Below are positions 51,104 to 58,999 of a DNA stretch of 64,000 nt, piece by piece. The DNA comes from Paenibacillus curdlanolyticus YK9 (GTDB lineage Bacteria > Bacillota > Bacilli > Paenibacillales > Paenibacillaceae), in assembly GCF_000179615.1 (NCBI RefSeq), contig NZ_AEDD01000005.1, forward strand, positions 287,928 to 351,927, in the 5' to 3' direction. The notes under the pieces are model-generated. The model was not told where the DNA came from. It did not search any database and worked only from the letters and a program-made list of their open reading frames with translations. Each line of letters begins with the position of its first letter. Within the stretch, counting starts at the first letter, position 1. Position numbers and translations under genes: made by a program.

Positions 51104-51490
51104 CTAACGCGCCGAAGCGTGAATAGGGCAGAAAAAAGTGCCCTATTGTGCTGTCTAATGCGCCGAAGTAAGAATAGGGCAGAAAAAAGTGCCCTATCGG
51201 GCTGGCTAACGCGCCGAAGTGCGAATAGGGCAGAAAAAAGTGCCCTATCGGGCTGGCTAACGCGCCGAAGTGCGAATAGGGCAGAAAAAAGTGCCCTATC
51301 GGGCTGTCTAACGCGCAGAAGCGTGAATAGGGCAGAAAAAAGTGCCCTATCGGGCTGGCTAACGCGCAGAAGCGTGAATAGGGCAGAAAAAGTGCCCTAT
51401 CGGGCTGTCTAACGCGCAGAAGCGTGAATAGGGCAGAAAAAAGTGCCCTATTGGGCTGTCTAACGCGCCGAAGCGTGAATAGGGCAGAGA
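51104..51490. repeat. 51-bp tandem repeat array, eight units
   Basis: Units begin with CTAAC/TGCGC at 51104, 51155, 51206, 51257, 51308, 51359, 51409 and 51460. The period is 51 bases, except for one 50-base unit (51359) that lacks an A, and the last unit is partial. Every full unit holds a hairpin TAGGGCA-N8-TGCCCTA (N8 is GAAAAAAG, one A shorter in the 50-base unit). Units 3 and 4 differ by one base. Both strands stay largely open, giving 17-residue repeats, but the 50-base unit shifts the frame, so coding is doubtful. There are no variable spacers, so it is not CRISPR. Confidence 0.9.
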
Positions 51491-51529
51491 GCCCCCCGTT
51501 TTGAAAACGTGGGTTTCCTACAATCAGTA

Positions 51530-51555
51530 GCCACTCCATCAAGGAGTGGCTTTTT
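51530..51555 (+). terminator. Second copy of the hairpin, functional terminator
   Basis: GCCACTCC (51530-51537), ATCAA and GGAGTGGC (51543-51550) are followed by TTTTTCTT. It is the same hairpin as at 51045. Confidence 0.88.
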
Positions 51556-51631
51556 CTTATATAAAGACCCTTTATTCCGTTCCAATGTCCAACGAATTCA
51601 CAAATAGTTAACACGTTGCCCGTTGTGCATC

Positions 51632-51648
51632 ATTGCCCAATGGGCAAT
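51632..51648. promoter_or_regulatory. TetR-type operator
   Basis: ATTGCCCA-A-TGGGCAAT is a perfect 17-base palindrome 72 bases before the TetR start, the size and symmetry of TetR/QacR-type sites. It would autoregulate the TetR/MMPL operon. Confidence 0.75.
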
Positions 51649-51694
51649 AATATAAGCATAGATTAGGGAAGGATCACCATCCTAGAGGAGCGAG

Positions 51695-51724
51695 GTGTAC
51701 GCACGCATAGGCGTGAACCGATGA
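51695..51724 (+). other. Possible leader ORF overlapping the TetR start
   Basis: GTG at 51695, after AGAGGAG, opens nine codons (MYARIGVNR) that end TGA at 51722-51724. The stop overlaps the ATG at 51721 by ATGA. As the TetR gene has only a weak ribosome site of its own, this could couple its translation. It is not a confident gene. Confidence 0.35.
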
Positions 51725-52335
51725 ACAAAAGAAGCTTGCGTGATATCAAAAAAGAAGCAACGGCTAATGCGATAGCTGACGCTGCTTACGAGCTGGTGCT
51801 TGAACGAGGGTTTGATGGCTTCGTTGTCGAGGATATCGTGCATCGAGCGGGTTTTTCCAGAAGAACGTTCGCCAATCATTTCTCCTGCAAGGAGGAAGCA
51901 GTGGTGATGGCAGTGCTATCGTTCAAGGGGAAGCAAGAAGCCGTGGATTTATTAGCAGGCATGCCGGTCAATACGCCTCCGCTCGATATTCTTTACCATT
52001 TGATGAAAATGCGCCTTACAACGGAGCTGCTCTGGAAAATGAATAAGCTCGTACTGCTTTCGGAGCAAAATCCAACGCTAAAACCCTATATGTTAAGCGT
52101 CATTCGTCGCTTGCAAAACGAGTGTCAGGAGCTCGTGACCAGCCTATCTACCGGACGGTATCCTGCGGCGTATACGCATATTTTATCCGGTGCTGTTTTC
52201 GGGGCGATCATGCCCATACTCGATGGCAGCTTGCAAGTGCGGTTTCCAGATCAAACGGATGCGGAACTGCCCGAAGCGATGACATTCGAGCACTATTTGG
52301 ATGCCACGTTTAACTATTTGAGAAAAGGCTTTTAA
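51721..52335 (+). CDS. TetR family regulator of the MMPL pump
   Basis: This 204-residue regulator has an N-terminal HTH (about 8-55; ANAIADAAYELVLERGFDGFVVEDIVHRAGFSRRTFANHFSCKEEAV) and a helical ligand domain. It precedes the MMPL transporter gene by 46 bases and is almost certainly in the same operon. A palindrome at 51632 fits autoregulation. The pump would be induced by a hydrophobic compound or lipid. The ATG at 51721 is preceded only by a weak GGCGTG. Confidence 0.88.
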   Translation: MNKRSLRDIKKEATANAIADAAYELVLERGFDGFVVEDIVHRAGFSRRTFANHFSCKEEAVVMAVLSFKGKQEAVDLLAGMPVNTPPLDILYHLMKMRLTTELLWKMNKLVLLSEQNPTLKPYMLSVIRRLQNECQELVTSLSTGRYPAAYTHILSGAVFGAIMPILDGSLQVRFPDQTDAELPEAMTFEHYLDATFNYLRKGF

Positions 52336-52381
52336 TGATTCATTAAACTTCGCATGATGCAAAAGGAGAATGAGTACCACC

Positions 52382-54736
52382 ATGTCATCGTTCTTGTACA
52401 AATTAGGCAAATCCGCTTACGACAAGCCTTGGCATTTCGTCATCAGTTGGATTGCAATCCTGGGCATTGTTCTAGCCTTGCTAGGCGTGAACGGCATACA
52501 CGGCAGCTCGGAAATGAAAATCGAAGGTACTGAATCGCAGAAGGTATTGGATCAGTTGGCGAAAGAGCTGCCAGCGGCTTCAGGCGGACAAGCTAGCATC
52601 GTGTTCACAGCGCCGAATGGGGAACGCCTAGATACGCCGGATCGGCTAACTGCGATCAGCAAAGCCGTGAATGATGTGTACGCACTCGACTATGTCATTA
52701 ATCCAGCCAAGTTAGCGGCCGAGGCTGGCGTAACTGCAGCTGAAGGCCCGTCCTCGTCGTCTGGACAAGGCGCACAGCAGGCACAACAAGCTGCTCCAGC
52801 TGAAATGCCCCCTTATGGTCCTTTAATGGTGAACGGCGTTCCCGTACCAGGTGTCATGCTTGCTTCTAATGGCAGTGTAGCCCTGTTCCAATTCCAATTC
52901 ACCGTGCAGCAAATGTCATTGCCGAAATCAGTTCCTGATTCCGTAATCGATGCCGCTATGGCTGTTCAGGACAATGGAACCGGCATTACGGCATTGCCGA
53001 GCGACTCGCTCACAACGAAAACATCGGTAGGCTCGACCGAAGGCATTGGACTTATTGTGGCGGCTATTGTGCTCTTGATGACACTCGGCTCCGTCGTTGC
53101 TGCGGGCTTGCCGCTGTTGACCTCCATCCTGGGGGTAGCCATCAGTGTGGGAGGCGCGTTTGCGTTCTCGAAATTCATTCACATGACGGATGTCACGCCT
53201 GCCTTGGCGCTTATGGTCGGCCTTGCGGTCGGTATCGACTATTCCTTATTTATCGTGAATCGCCAGCGTCGTATGATGCTGGATCAGCATTTAAGCGCAC
53301 GCGAAGCTGCGAGCAGAGCGGTCGGTACGGCTGGCGGCGCTGTATTCTTCGCCGGCCTTACGGTCATTATTGCACTGTGCGGCATGCTCGTAATCGGCAT
53401 TGAGTTCCTATCGACCATGGCACTCGTTGCCGCGGCAAGCGTTCTGATCAATGTATTGATTGCCCTAACCCTGCTCCCGGCATTGCTCGGCTTTGTAGGG
53501 GAACGAATTGTATCGGTCAAAGCGCGCGCCAAAAACAGTGCCCAAACGAACAAAGCGTCTCGTCAAGGTACGGCTGAGCGTTGGGTTACAGGCGTATTGA
53601 AGAAGCGTTGGCTCGTGATCGTCGGAATCATTGTCGTACTGGGCGTGGCAGCACTACCTGCTACCAAAATGGAGATGGGCATACCATCCGGCGCCTCGGC
53701 GAATTTGGATACGATGGCTAGACAAAGCTATGACGCGATATCCCAAGGTTTCGGAGAGGGCTTCAATGGTCCCCTGCTGTTAGTGGCAGAGTCCAAAAAT
53801 CCCGGCAGTCCCGTCACGCCGGAGATGTTGAACAAGCTAGTGCAGGATATCCAAAAGCATAAGGATGTTTCACTAGTGACGCCGATGGGTGTTAACAAAA
53901 CGGGCGATATGGCGATTATTAGCCTTATCCCGCAATCCGGGCCCACGGATACGGCGACCAAGAGCTTGGTCGAGGATCTCCGGGCTTCCGACTCCGACAT
54001 TGCGCAAACGAACGGTGTCACCATTGGCGTTACCGGATTTACCGCCATTAATATCGACATGTCGTCCAAGCTTGCGGAGGCATTCCCGATCTACGTAGGG
54101 GTCATTGTAGTCCTCTCATTAATTATTTTGCTGCTCGTATTCCGCTCGATTATCGTCCCGATCAAAGCCACTGTCGGATTCCTGCTCAGTGTGCTTGCAA
54201 CCTTCGGAATTACGACAGCGGTGTTCCAATGGGGATGGGTCCATTCCCTATTCGGCTTCGATACAGGCGGTCCGCTGCTGAGCTTTATGCCGATTATGGT
54301 CACAGGCATCCTATACGGACTAGCGATGGATTATCAAGTATTCCTGGTCAGCTCCATGCGCGAATCTTATGTCCATGGGCATCGCGGAGCCAAAAGCGTC
54401 ATTCACGGATACGATCAAGCAAGCCGTGTCGTGGTAGCCGCTGCTGTGATTATGGTTTCCGTCTTCGCGGGCTTCATTTTCGCGCCGGATATTATGATCA
54501 AACAGATCGGGTTTGCGCTGGCGGCGGGCATTCTGATCGATGCCTTCATCGTCCGCATGGCGCTGGTCCCCGCGGTTATGGCCGTGTTTGGCGATCATGC
54601 CTGGTGGCTGCCAAAATGGATTGACCGCATTCTGCCTAACCTTGATGTCGAAGGCGATAAGCTAATCGCTGAGCTGAAAGCCAAGGAAGACGGAGAGAAT
54701 AAGAATGTCCGATCGAAAGCTCGTGTCGTGCATTAA
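52382..54736 (+). CDS. MMPL/RND family transporter
   Basis: This 784-residue membrane protein has 12 helices in two halves. Each half has one helix, a large extracytoplasmic loop (about 40-210 and 435-560) and five helices. Motifs include LALMVGLAVGIDYSLFIVNRQRR (GxxxDY of MMPL/RND) and, in the second half, GILYGLAMDYQVFLVSSMRE. The Asp-Tyr pairs carry protons. MMPL proteins export lipids, glycolipids or drugs. AAGGAGA is too close to the ATG at 52370 but well placed for the one at 52382, so I use that start. The loop between helices is Gln/Ala-rich (SSSGQGAQQAQQAAP). Confidence 0.88.
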   Translation: MSSFLYKLGKSAYDKPWHFVISWIAILGIVLALLGVNGIHGSSEMKIEGTESQKVLDQLAKELPAASGGQASIVFTAPNGERLDTPDRLTAISKAVNDVYALDYVINPAKLAAEAGVTAAEGPSSSSGQGAQQAQQAAPAEMPPYGPLMVNGVPVPGVMLASNGSVALFQFQFTVQQMSLPKSVPDSVIDAAMAVQDNGTGITALPSDSLTTKTSVGSTEGIGLIVAAIVLLMTLGSVVAAGLPLLTSILGVAISVGGAFAFSKFIHMTDVTPALALMVGLAVGIDYSLFIVNRQRRMMLDQHLSAREAASRAVGTAGGAVFFAGLTVIIALCGMLVIGIEFLSTMALVAAASVLINVLIALTLLPALLGFVGERIVSVKARAKNSAQTNKASRQGTAERWVTGVLKKRWLVIVGIIVVLGVAALPATKMEMGIPSGASANLDTMARQSYDAISQGFGEGFNGPLLLVAESKNPGSPVTPEMLNKLVQDIQKHKDVSLVTPMGVNKTGDMAIISLIPQSGPTDTATKSLVEDLRASDSDIAQTNGVTIGVTGFTAINIDMSSKLAEAFPIYVGVIVVLSLIILLLVFRSIIVPIKATVGFLLSVLATFGITTAVFQWGWVHSLFGFDTGGPLLSFMPIMVTGILYGLAMDYQVFLVSSMRESYVHGHRGAKSVIHGYDQASRVVVAAAVIMVSVFAGFIFAPDIMIKQIGFALAAGILIDAFIVRMALVPAVMAVFGDHAWWLPKWIDRILPNLDVEGDKLIAELKAKEDGENKNVRSKARVVH

Positions 54737-54742
54737 ATAATG

Positions 54743-54781
54743 AAAGGCGTTTACTCCTACATCAAGGGAGTAAACGCCTTT
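54743..54781. terminator. Terminator after the MMPL gene
   Basis: AAAGGCGTTTACTCC (54743-54757) and GGAGTAAACGCCTTT (54767-54781) are perfect 15-base arms, between convergent genes. Confidence 0.88.
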
Positions 54782-54784
54782 TTG

Positions 54785-55411
54785 TCACAATAAGTCCTTC
54801 ATATCCTTCCAATGATAGACCTTCACTTTACCCGATGGATTTTGGGCGGCGCGGAGCATTGCCCTGGCAATGTTGCTTGCCTTCATCCCTTTGTAGCGGC
54901 GTATGCCTCCTATGAAGAAGGGGTTAAGGACCGACCATATCGCCAGCACTACTCTTTCCACGAGATGGAACTCGCCGCGGTTGCCCATAATCATGGACGG
55001 ACGAAAGAGATGCGTATGGTCAAAATCCAATGCGATCAAATCCCGCTCGATTTCCCCCTTGGTTCTTAAATAGGACATACGCGATTGGCTGCTGGCGCCT
55101 ACCGCTGTAACGATGAATACGGCTTTCGCGCCTTTTTCTTTGGCGATCTGTGCGGCAAGTAACGGGTAATCATAGTGAATCTTCGGGGTTTTCCCGCCAA
55201 GCGTAATGAACACTTCATCCGCCTCAATCTGATCCTTCAGCTCGGGCAATGTATCCAAGTCCCCGATGAGCATGTTGAGCTTGGGATGGCGGATCGGCAA
55301 GTTGCTGCGCACGATGGCCGTTACCCGTTCATATTCAGCGCTGTTCAACAGCTGGTCCAGCAAATGAGAGCCTACAAAACCGCTCGCTCCGAAAACAACA
55401 GCCTTCTTCAT
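54785..55411 (-). CDS. NAD(P)H-binding atypical SDR (HTATIP2-like)
   Basis: This 208-residue Rossmann protein begins KKAVVFGASGFVGSHLLDQLL (GxxGxxG). It continues VTAIVRSNLPI, DEVFITLGGKTPK, FIVTAVGASSQSRMSYLRTKGEIER (YxxxK) and FRPSMIMGNRGEFH. It resembles bacterial HTATIP2/YbjT-type atypical SDRs that bind NADPH and may serve in redox sensing or quinone-related reactions. A GGAAGGGAGCG ribosome site lies before the ATG at 55411. The C-terminal helix has LAIWSVLNPFFIGG. It is on the same strand as the SulP gene, 25 bases after it, and may be cotranscribed. Confidence 0.82.
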   Translation of the reverse strand: MKKAVVFGASGFVGSHLLDQLLNSAEYERVTAIVRSNLPIRHPKLNMLIGDLDTLPELKDQIEADEVFITLGGKTPKIHYDYPLLAAQIAKEKGAKAVFIVTAVGASSQSRMSYLRTKGEIERDLIALDFDHTHLFRPSMIMGNRGEFHLVERVVLAIWSVLNPFFIGGIRRYKGMKASNIARAMLRAAQNPSGKVKVYHWKDMKDLL

Positions 55412-55435
55412 AGTATTAAGACGCTCCCTTCCTCA

Positions 55436-57145
55436 CTAATGTTGTGACATTGATTTACATTCACGGAATACGAAATGTTTACAACCCGCACATTTGTGGA
55501 GGTCTAGTTGGGTTAATGCGTAATCTATTGCCTCACCCGTATGCTCAAAAAAGTGATCTTCTCCGACAAGCGAATACAACCTTGTTTTCTTAAATACCTC
55601 CAAAGGCTGCAGTTGAATTCCCGAAATAAGTACGATCCCACCCAATTTCTCAAAATCTTTCACTAATCGGGCAAGCTTGGACTCGCCGGTCGTATCCATG
55701 TAGGGTACTTTCGACATTCGCAATAGTAAAATTTTTGGTCTTAAATAAATCGCATCCATGATGGAATTTTCTAATATAGTTGCGGTGCCGAAGAACAGCG
55801 GTCCTGCAAGGGTGAACATACTGATTTGTGGGCAATCATGACCTTCGTTAACCATGTATGCTTTCACTTTCTCATGTTTGTCAGTTGAGTCGGGTAAAAC
55901 TTTGGCTACCGTCAATAATTCACTCATTCGCTTTACAAACAGAAGTACAGACAAGGTTAAGCCGACTTCAACAGCTGTTGTTAAATTCGTAAGTACGGTT
56001 AATAGAAAGGAAATCAGAAGCACAAAAGCATCACTTGTTTTCGTTTTCAGGATGTGAGCAAATTCTTTGCGTTCACTCATATTCCATGCGACCAACATCA
56101 AAATGGGGGCCATGCTTGCCAGTGGAATATTAGAAGCGTAAGGAGCAAACAAAATGAGTACAAGAAAAACAACAATACCATGTATGATACCGGACAATGG
56201 AGATGCAGCCCCGTGCTTAATGTTGGTTGCTGTTCGTGCAATGGCTCCAGTCGCGGGGATTCCTCCAAAGAGAGGGGTCACTATGTTTGCGATACCCTGC
56301 CCAATTAGCTCACGATTACTGTTATGGCGAGTACCGGTCATTCCATCGGCTACAACAGCCGATAGCAAGGATTCTATACCCCCTAGCATGGCAATAATAA
56401 GAGCAGGATGAATCAAGGTATACAAACGATCCCAAGTGATGTCTGGGAAATGAAAATGGGGAAGCGTACTCGGAATCGCTCCGAATGAGGAACCAATTGT
56501 TGCTACATGTCCTTTGAAGAACAAGGCTGCTATAACACTTGATGCGACAAGCCCCACTAATGAACCAGGAATCTTAGGTAAAAATTTTGGCGTAAGTAGG
56601 ACTGCTGCTAAGCAAATCGAAGCCGTAACAACACTATAGATATTAATGGATTCCACATGTGTAACGAGTTCTTTCATATTAGGAATAAAATTTTCGTGTT
56701 TCTTAATTTCGCTAAGTCCCAAAAAATTAGCGATTTGACCACTGAAGATGATGACAGCAATCCCAGCTGTAAATCCGATGGTTACTGGGCGAGGGATGAA
56801 TTTAATCAATGCGCCAAGCTTAAATACGCCCATCAAAACAAGAATAATCCCAGCTAAAAATCCGGCAATCAATAAATTTTCGTACCCATATTGTAAGACG
56901 ATGGCGAAAAGAATCGGGATAAAAGCACCGGTCGGGCCGCCAATTTGAAACCGGGAGCCACCGAGTAAAGAAATTAATATACCGGCAATGATGGTTGTAT
57001 ATATGCCGGACTCAGGCTTGACCCCAGAGGCGATAGCAAACGCCATCCCTAGTGGAATGGCGATAATTCCAACGATTAGTCCCGAAATGAGATCCTTACG
57101 AAAGGCGGCTGCATGATATTCTTTATATCTTCCCGTCCATTTCAT
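55436..57145 (-). CDS. SulP family inorganic anion transporter with STAS domain
   Basis: This 569-residue protein has about 11-14 membrane segments (residues 20-415; LISGLIVGIIAIPLGMAFAIASGVKPESGIYTTII near the anion-binding loop) and a cytosolic STAS domain (about 440-545; FGTATILENSIMDAI, LLRMSKVPYMDTTGESKLARLV). SulP proteins move sulfate, bicarbonate or other anions. The last 20 residues (HKCAGCKHFVFREC) form a Cys-rich tail not typical of SulP proteins. A 20-base site at 57167 in its promoter matches sites beside the ArsR and Cys-rich genes. The anion cannot be told from sequence. Confidence 0.87.
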   Translation of the reverse strand: MKWTGRYKEYHAAAFRKDLISGLIVGIIAIPLGMAFAIASGVKPESGIYTTIIAGILISLLGGSRFQIGGPTGAFIPILFAIVLQYGYENLLIAGFLAGIILVLMGVFKLGALIKFIPRPVTIGFTAGIAVIIFSGQIANFLGLSEIKKHENFIPNMKELVTHVESINIYSVVTASICLAAVLLTPKFLPKIPGSLVGLVASSVIAALFFKGHVATIGSSFGAIPSTLPHFHFPDITWDRLYTLIHPALIIAMLGGIESLLSAVVADGMTGTRHNSNRELIGQGIANIVTPLFGGIPATGAIARTATNIKHGAASPLSGIIHGIVVFLVLILFAPYASNIPLASMAPILMLVAWNMSERKEFAHILKTKTSDAFVLLISFLLTVLTNLTTAVEVGLTLSVLLFVKRMSELLTVAKVLPDSTDKHEKVKAYMVNEGHDCPQISMFTLAGPLFFGTATILENSIMDAIYLRPKILLLRMSKVPYMDTTGESKLARLVKDFEKLGGIVLISGIQLQPLEVFKKTRLYSLVGEDHFFEHTGEAIDYALTQLDLHKCAGCKHFVFRECKSMSQH

Positions 57146-57166
57146 TTAAGTACCTTCTATTCTCAT

Positions 57167-57186
57167 ATATTTGATTATTTGAATAT
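57167..57186. promoter_or_regulatory. ArsR-group operator 1 (SulP promoter)
   Basis: A 20-base site with ATATT at the left and TTTGAATAT at the right end, 22 bases before the SulP start. Outer halves are shared with the perfect dyad at 57783. Confidence 0.6.
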
Positions 57187-57267
57187 ATAAAATGTACTTC
57201 TGGGAACTGACAATGTCAAACGCAAAAACCCGGGTTGTTTCCTTGAAAATGAATTGAAAAAGAAATA

Positions 57268-57309
57268 AAACAAGGTGCTCCTTGAAAATGCTCATGGATG
57301 CCCTTGTTT
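57268..57309 (-). terminator. Terminator of the ArsR gene
   Basis: AAACAAGG (57268-57275) pairs with CCTTGTTT (57302-57309), with further inner pairing GGTGCTC/GGATGCC, just after the ArsR stop at 57315. It separates the ArsR and SulP genes. Confidence 0.7.
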
Positions 57310-57314
57310 ATGGA

Positions 57315-57650
57315 TTATTGCTCATTTCGAATGGTCTCAAGTAGCGAAATAGCGTCGACGAGGTGATTGTCAAAAATCTGCTTGGCGACAGCCAACAACT
57401 CCTTAATCAGCGGATCCCGTAATGAATAAATCACTGATGTTCCATCTTTTATGCTGCTCACTACATTTTTATTCCGCAGTACTGAAAGCTGCTGCGAAAC
57501 GGCAGAGCCTTCCGAATTCAATACGCTCTGTAATTCGTTAACGTTTCTATCGCCTTCGCTTAGCACTTCAAGTATTCGAATTCTCATGGGATGAGCTAAT
57601 GCCTTAAAGAAGTCGGCTTTAAACTGATGAATATTTTGATGCTGATTCAT
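57315..57650 (-). CDS. ArsR family transcriptional regulator
   Basis: This 111-residue winged-helix protein has the ArsR core (about 10-90; KADFFKALAHPMRIRILEVLSEGDRNVNELQSVLNSEGSAVSQQLSVLRNKNVV, then wing IKDGTSVIYSLRDP). It has no cysteine at all, so it cannot sense thiol-binding metals or persulfides through Cys. Metal binding via other residues or another ligand is possible. It lies between the SulP gene and a divergent Cys-rich gene, and a shared 20-base site lies before all three. It probably represses them, including itself. Confidence 0.87.
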   Translation of the reverse strand: MNQHQNIHQFKADFFKALAHPMRIRILEVLSEGDRNVNELQSVLNSEGSAVSQQLSVLRNKNVVSSIKDGTSVIYSLRDPLIKELLAVAKQIFDNHLVDAISLLETIRNEQ

Positions 57651-57665
57651 AGCAGATGCTCCTTA

Positions 57666-57685
57666 ATACTTGAACTTTGGTATAT
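57666..57685. promoter_or_regulatory. ArsR-group operator 2 (arsR promoter)
   Basis: A 20-base site matching the perfect dyad at 57783 at 15 of 20 positions, 16 bases before the ArsR start on the minus strand. Confidence 0.45.
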
Positions 57686-57782
57686 ATGCATATAATAGCA
57701 TATTTCAAAACCTACTTTGTGGACAAGGAATAAGCCGGCATATCATTTGTTATTTGGAGGTATCCGCATTATAATGCTTATT

Positions 57783-57802
57783 ATATTCAAACTTTTGAAT
57801 AT
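57783..57802. promoter_or_regulatory. ArsR-group operator 3 (Cys-rich gene promoter)
   Basis: ATATTCAA-ACTT-TTGAATAT is a perfect 20-base dyad with the size of ArsR/SmtB operators (12-2-12 type), 30 bases before the Cys-rich protein start. Confidence 0.7.
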
Positions 57803-57831
57803 TTGATTGTAAATGAAAGGTGGAGATGCGA

Positions 57832-58467
57832 ATGCCCGGTTTTAATACAAATGATCAATCACAGCTAAATTCGCAATCCATTAACCAATCGGCTTCTAAT
57901 ATAAAAAATATGAGCAGACAGATGGTCATCGAAATTGGCGTTGATGCTTTGAATAAGGTTGGATCCGATTTGATTTGTAAGGTTTGTATTGTGAATAGCG
58001 GCTCCTGTTGCAATGGATGTCGTCATCTTGAAAACGGAATTGGATGTAAAACACGCAATACAAGTTGTACAGCGTGGTTATGTGGATTTCTAAAGTTGCT
58101 ATTATATACAACAGAACTGTTGAAGGATTGGGATGACTTTTGGATACAAGTCCCAGGACAAGACTTTCGTGAAGATTTCACGCCGGAGTTTTTTTTCGTG
58201 GAAAAGCCGTTACAAATGAAAAGCATTCGGAGTTTAAGCGAAGCTCTGGCGGCCGACCTGCGGGAGTTAGCGTCCGCACACATTGCGATTGGATTCATCA
58301 TAACGCTCCGAGAGAAAATAGATAAAAACATTGACCGATGGAGTCAGTGCAAGGATGATCCAAAAAAGCGGAACAGAATCGAAAGAAATATTCAAGCACT
58401 CTCAAGTCCGTTCCGCCGTTTCAATAATGAACTGCGTGATTATCGTCTAATTCACTCGAACGCTTAA
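57832..58467 (+). CDS. Cysteine-rich protein of unknown function
   Basis: I do not recognise this 211-residue protein. Residues 1-25 are Asn/Gln/Ser-rich. Residues 49-84 hold eight cysteines (49, 52, 59, 60, 63, 72, 79 and 84), including CKVC and CCNGC, which suits metal or Fe-S binding. A hydrophobic helix (about 84-97; CGFLKLLLYTTELL) and a Trp/Asp-rich part (DWDDFWIQVPGQDF) follow. The end is helical and basic (about 135-210). GGAG lies 6 bases before the ATG at 57832, while an in-frame GTG (57820) and ATG (57826) overlap that ribosome site. It is divergent from ArsR and probably controlled by it with SulP. Confidence 0.75.
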   Translation: MPGFNTNDQSQLNSQSINQSASNIKNMSRQMVIEIGVDALNKVGSDLICKVCIVNSGSCCNGCRHLENGIGCKTRNTSCTAWLCGFLKLLLYTTELLKDWDDFWIQVPGQDFREDFTPEFFFVEKPLQMKSIRSLSEALAADLRELASAHIAIGFIITLREKIDKNIDRWSQCKDDPKKRNRIERNIQALSSPFRRFNNELRDYRLIHSNA

Positions 58468-58472
58468 CGATT

Positions 58473-58508
58473 ACGGGTGCCCTGAAAATTCGCGTAAAGG
58501 GGACCCGT
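58473..58508. terminator. Terminator between the Cys-rich and SnoaL-like genes
   Basis: ACGGGTGCCCT (58473-58483) pairs with AGGGGACCCGT (58498-58508) with one mismatch, between convergent genes. Confidence 0.7.
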
Positions 58509-58516
58509 TTGGCGAG

Positions 58517-58927
58517 TCAGCCCTGCCCCTGCATCATGCCAATTAGCGAGCTAAGGTCTTCTTCCAATGAAAACTCGCGAACGATCGTTGTCGGGAGTCC
58601 GTCGCCGTTCATACGCCAGACGAAGTTGTACACGACAGGCTTTCCCTCTTTCTCCCGGCGAAGAACAACAGATCCGTGATCGTCGTAGACGGTAGTGGTA
58701 AGGTACCGCACGTCTTCAGTCGCCCCAAGCGACGTCCCGCCTCCTTCCTTTATGCGGCGAAATGTCTGCATGAACTGCTCCTTCGTAATCGAGACGGTCC
58801 GTCCGCTTTGATCGTTCCGAATGTTCACGAAGTCGGGCGCGTAGATCGCGTCCAGTCGATTCAGGTCCAATACGCTCCCCGCTTGAAAATAACGTTCCAT
58901 CGCTTCGATTAGTGAAGTGTTCTCCAT
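58517..58927 (-). CDS. SnoaL/NTF2-like (DUF4440-type) protein
   Basis: This 136-residue alpha+beta barrel protein has the NTF2-like pattern: LIEAMERYFQAGSVLDLNRLDAIYAPDFVNIRN, KEQFMQTFRRIKEGG, VRYLTTTVYDDHGSVVLRR and VVYNFVWRMNGDGL. Such proteins bind small ligands or catalyse simple isomerisation, and many are scavenging or stress-linked. No active-site set can be fixed. A GGAGCG stretch lies before the ATG at 58927. It is on the same strand as the dehalogenase-like/DHFR-like pair with a 72-base gap and may belong to it. Confidence 0.75.
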   Translation of the reverse strand: MENTSLIEAMERYFQAGSVLDLNRLDAIYAPDFVNIRNDQSGRTVSITKEQFMQTFRRIKEGGGTSLGATEDVRYLTTTVYDDHGSVVLRREKEGKPVVYNFVWRMNGDGLPTTIVREFSLEEDLSSLIGMMQGQG

Positions 58928-58999
58928 GTTTAATCGCTCCTCAAGTTCGATTTGGTTAAGATCATTGTAAGGAACGTGTATAAACGGAATATAAACGGT

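Noticed and set aside
51104-51490. CRISPR array
   Set aside because: The 51-base units are head-to-tail with no variable spacers and no cas genes nearby. Each unit is itself a hairpin-bearing repeat.
51045-51550. Insertion sequence with the hairpins as ends
   Set aside because: No transposase is encoded and the hairpins are in direct orientation. Site duplication is kept only as an inference in the findings.
51054-51614. 186-codon minus-strand and 152-codon plus-strand open frames across the array
   Set aside because: Both are open mainly because the repeat has few stops. The 50-base unit shifts the frame and the peptide repeats change phase, so no single protein is conserved, and neither has a good ribosome site.
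57315-57650. Thiol-based persulfide sensor (BigR/SqrR type)
   Set aside because: The ArsR protein has no cysteine.
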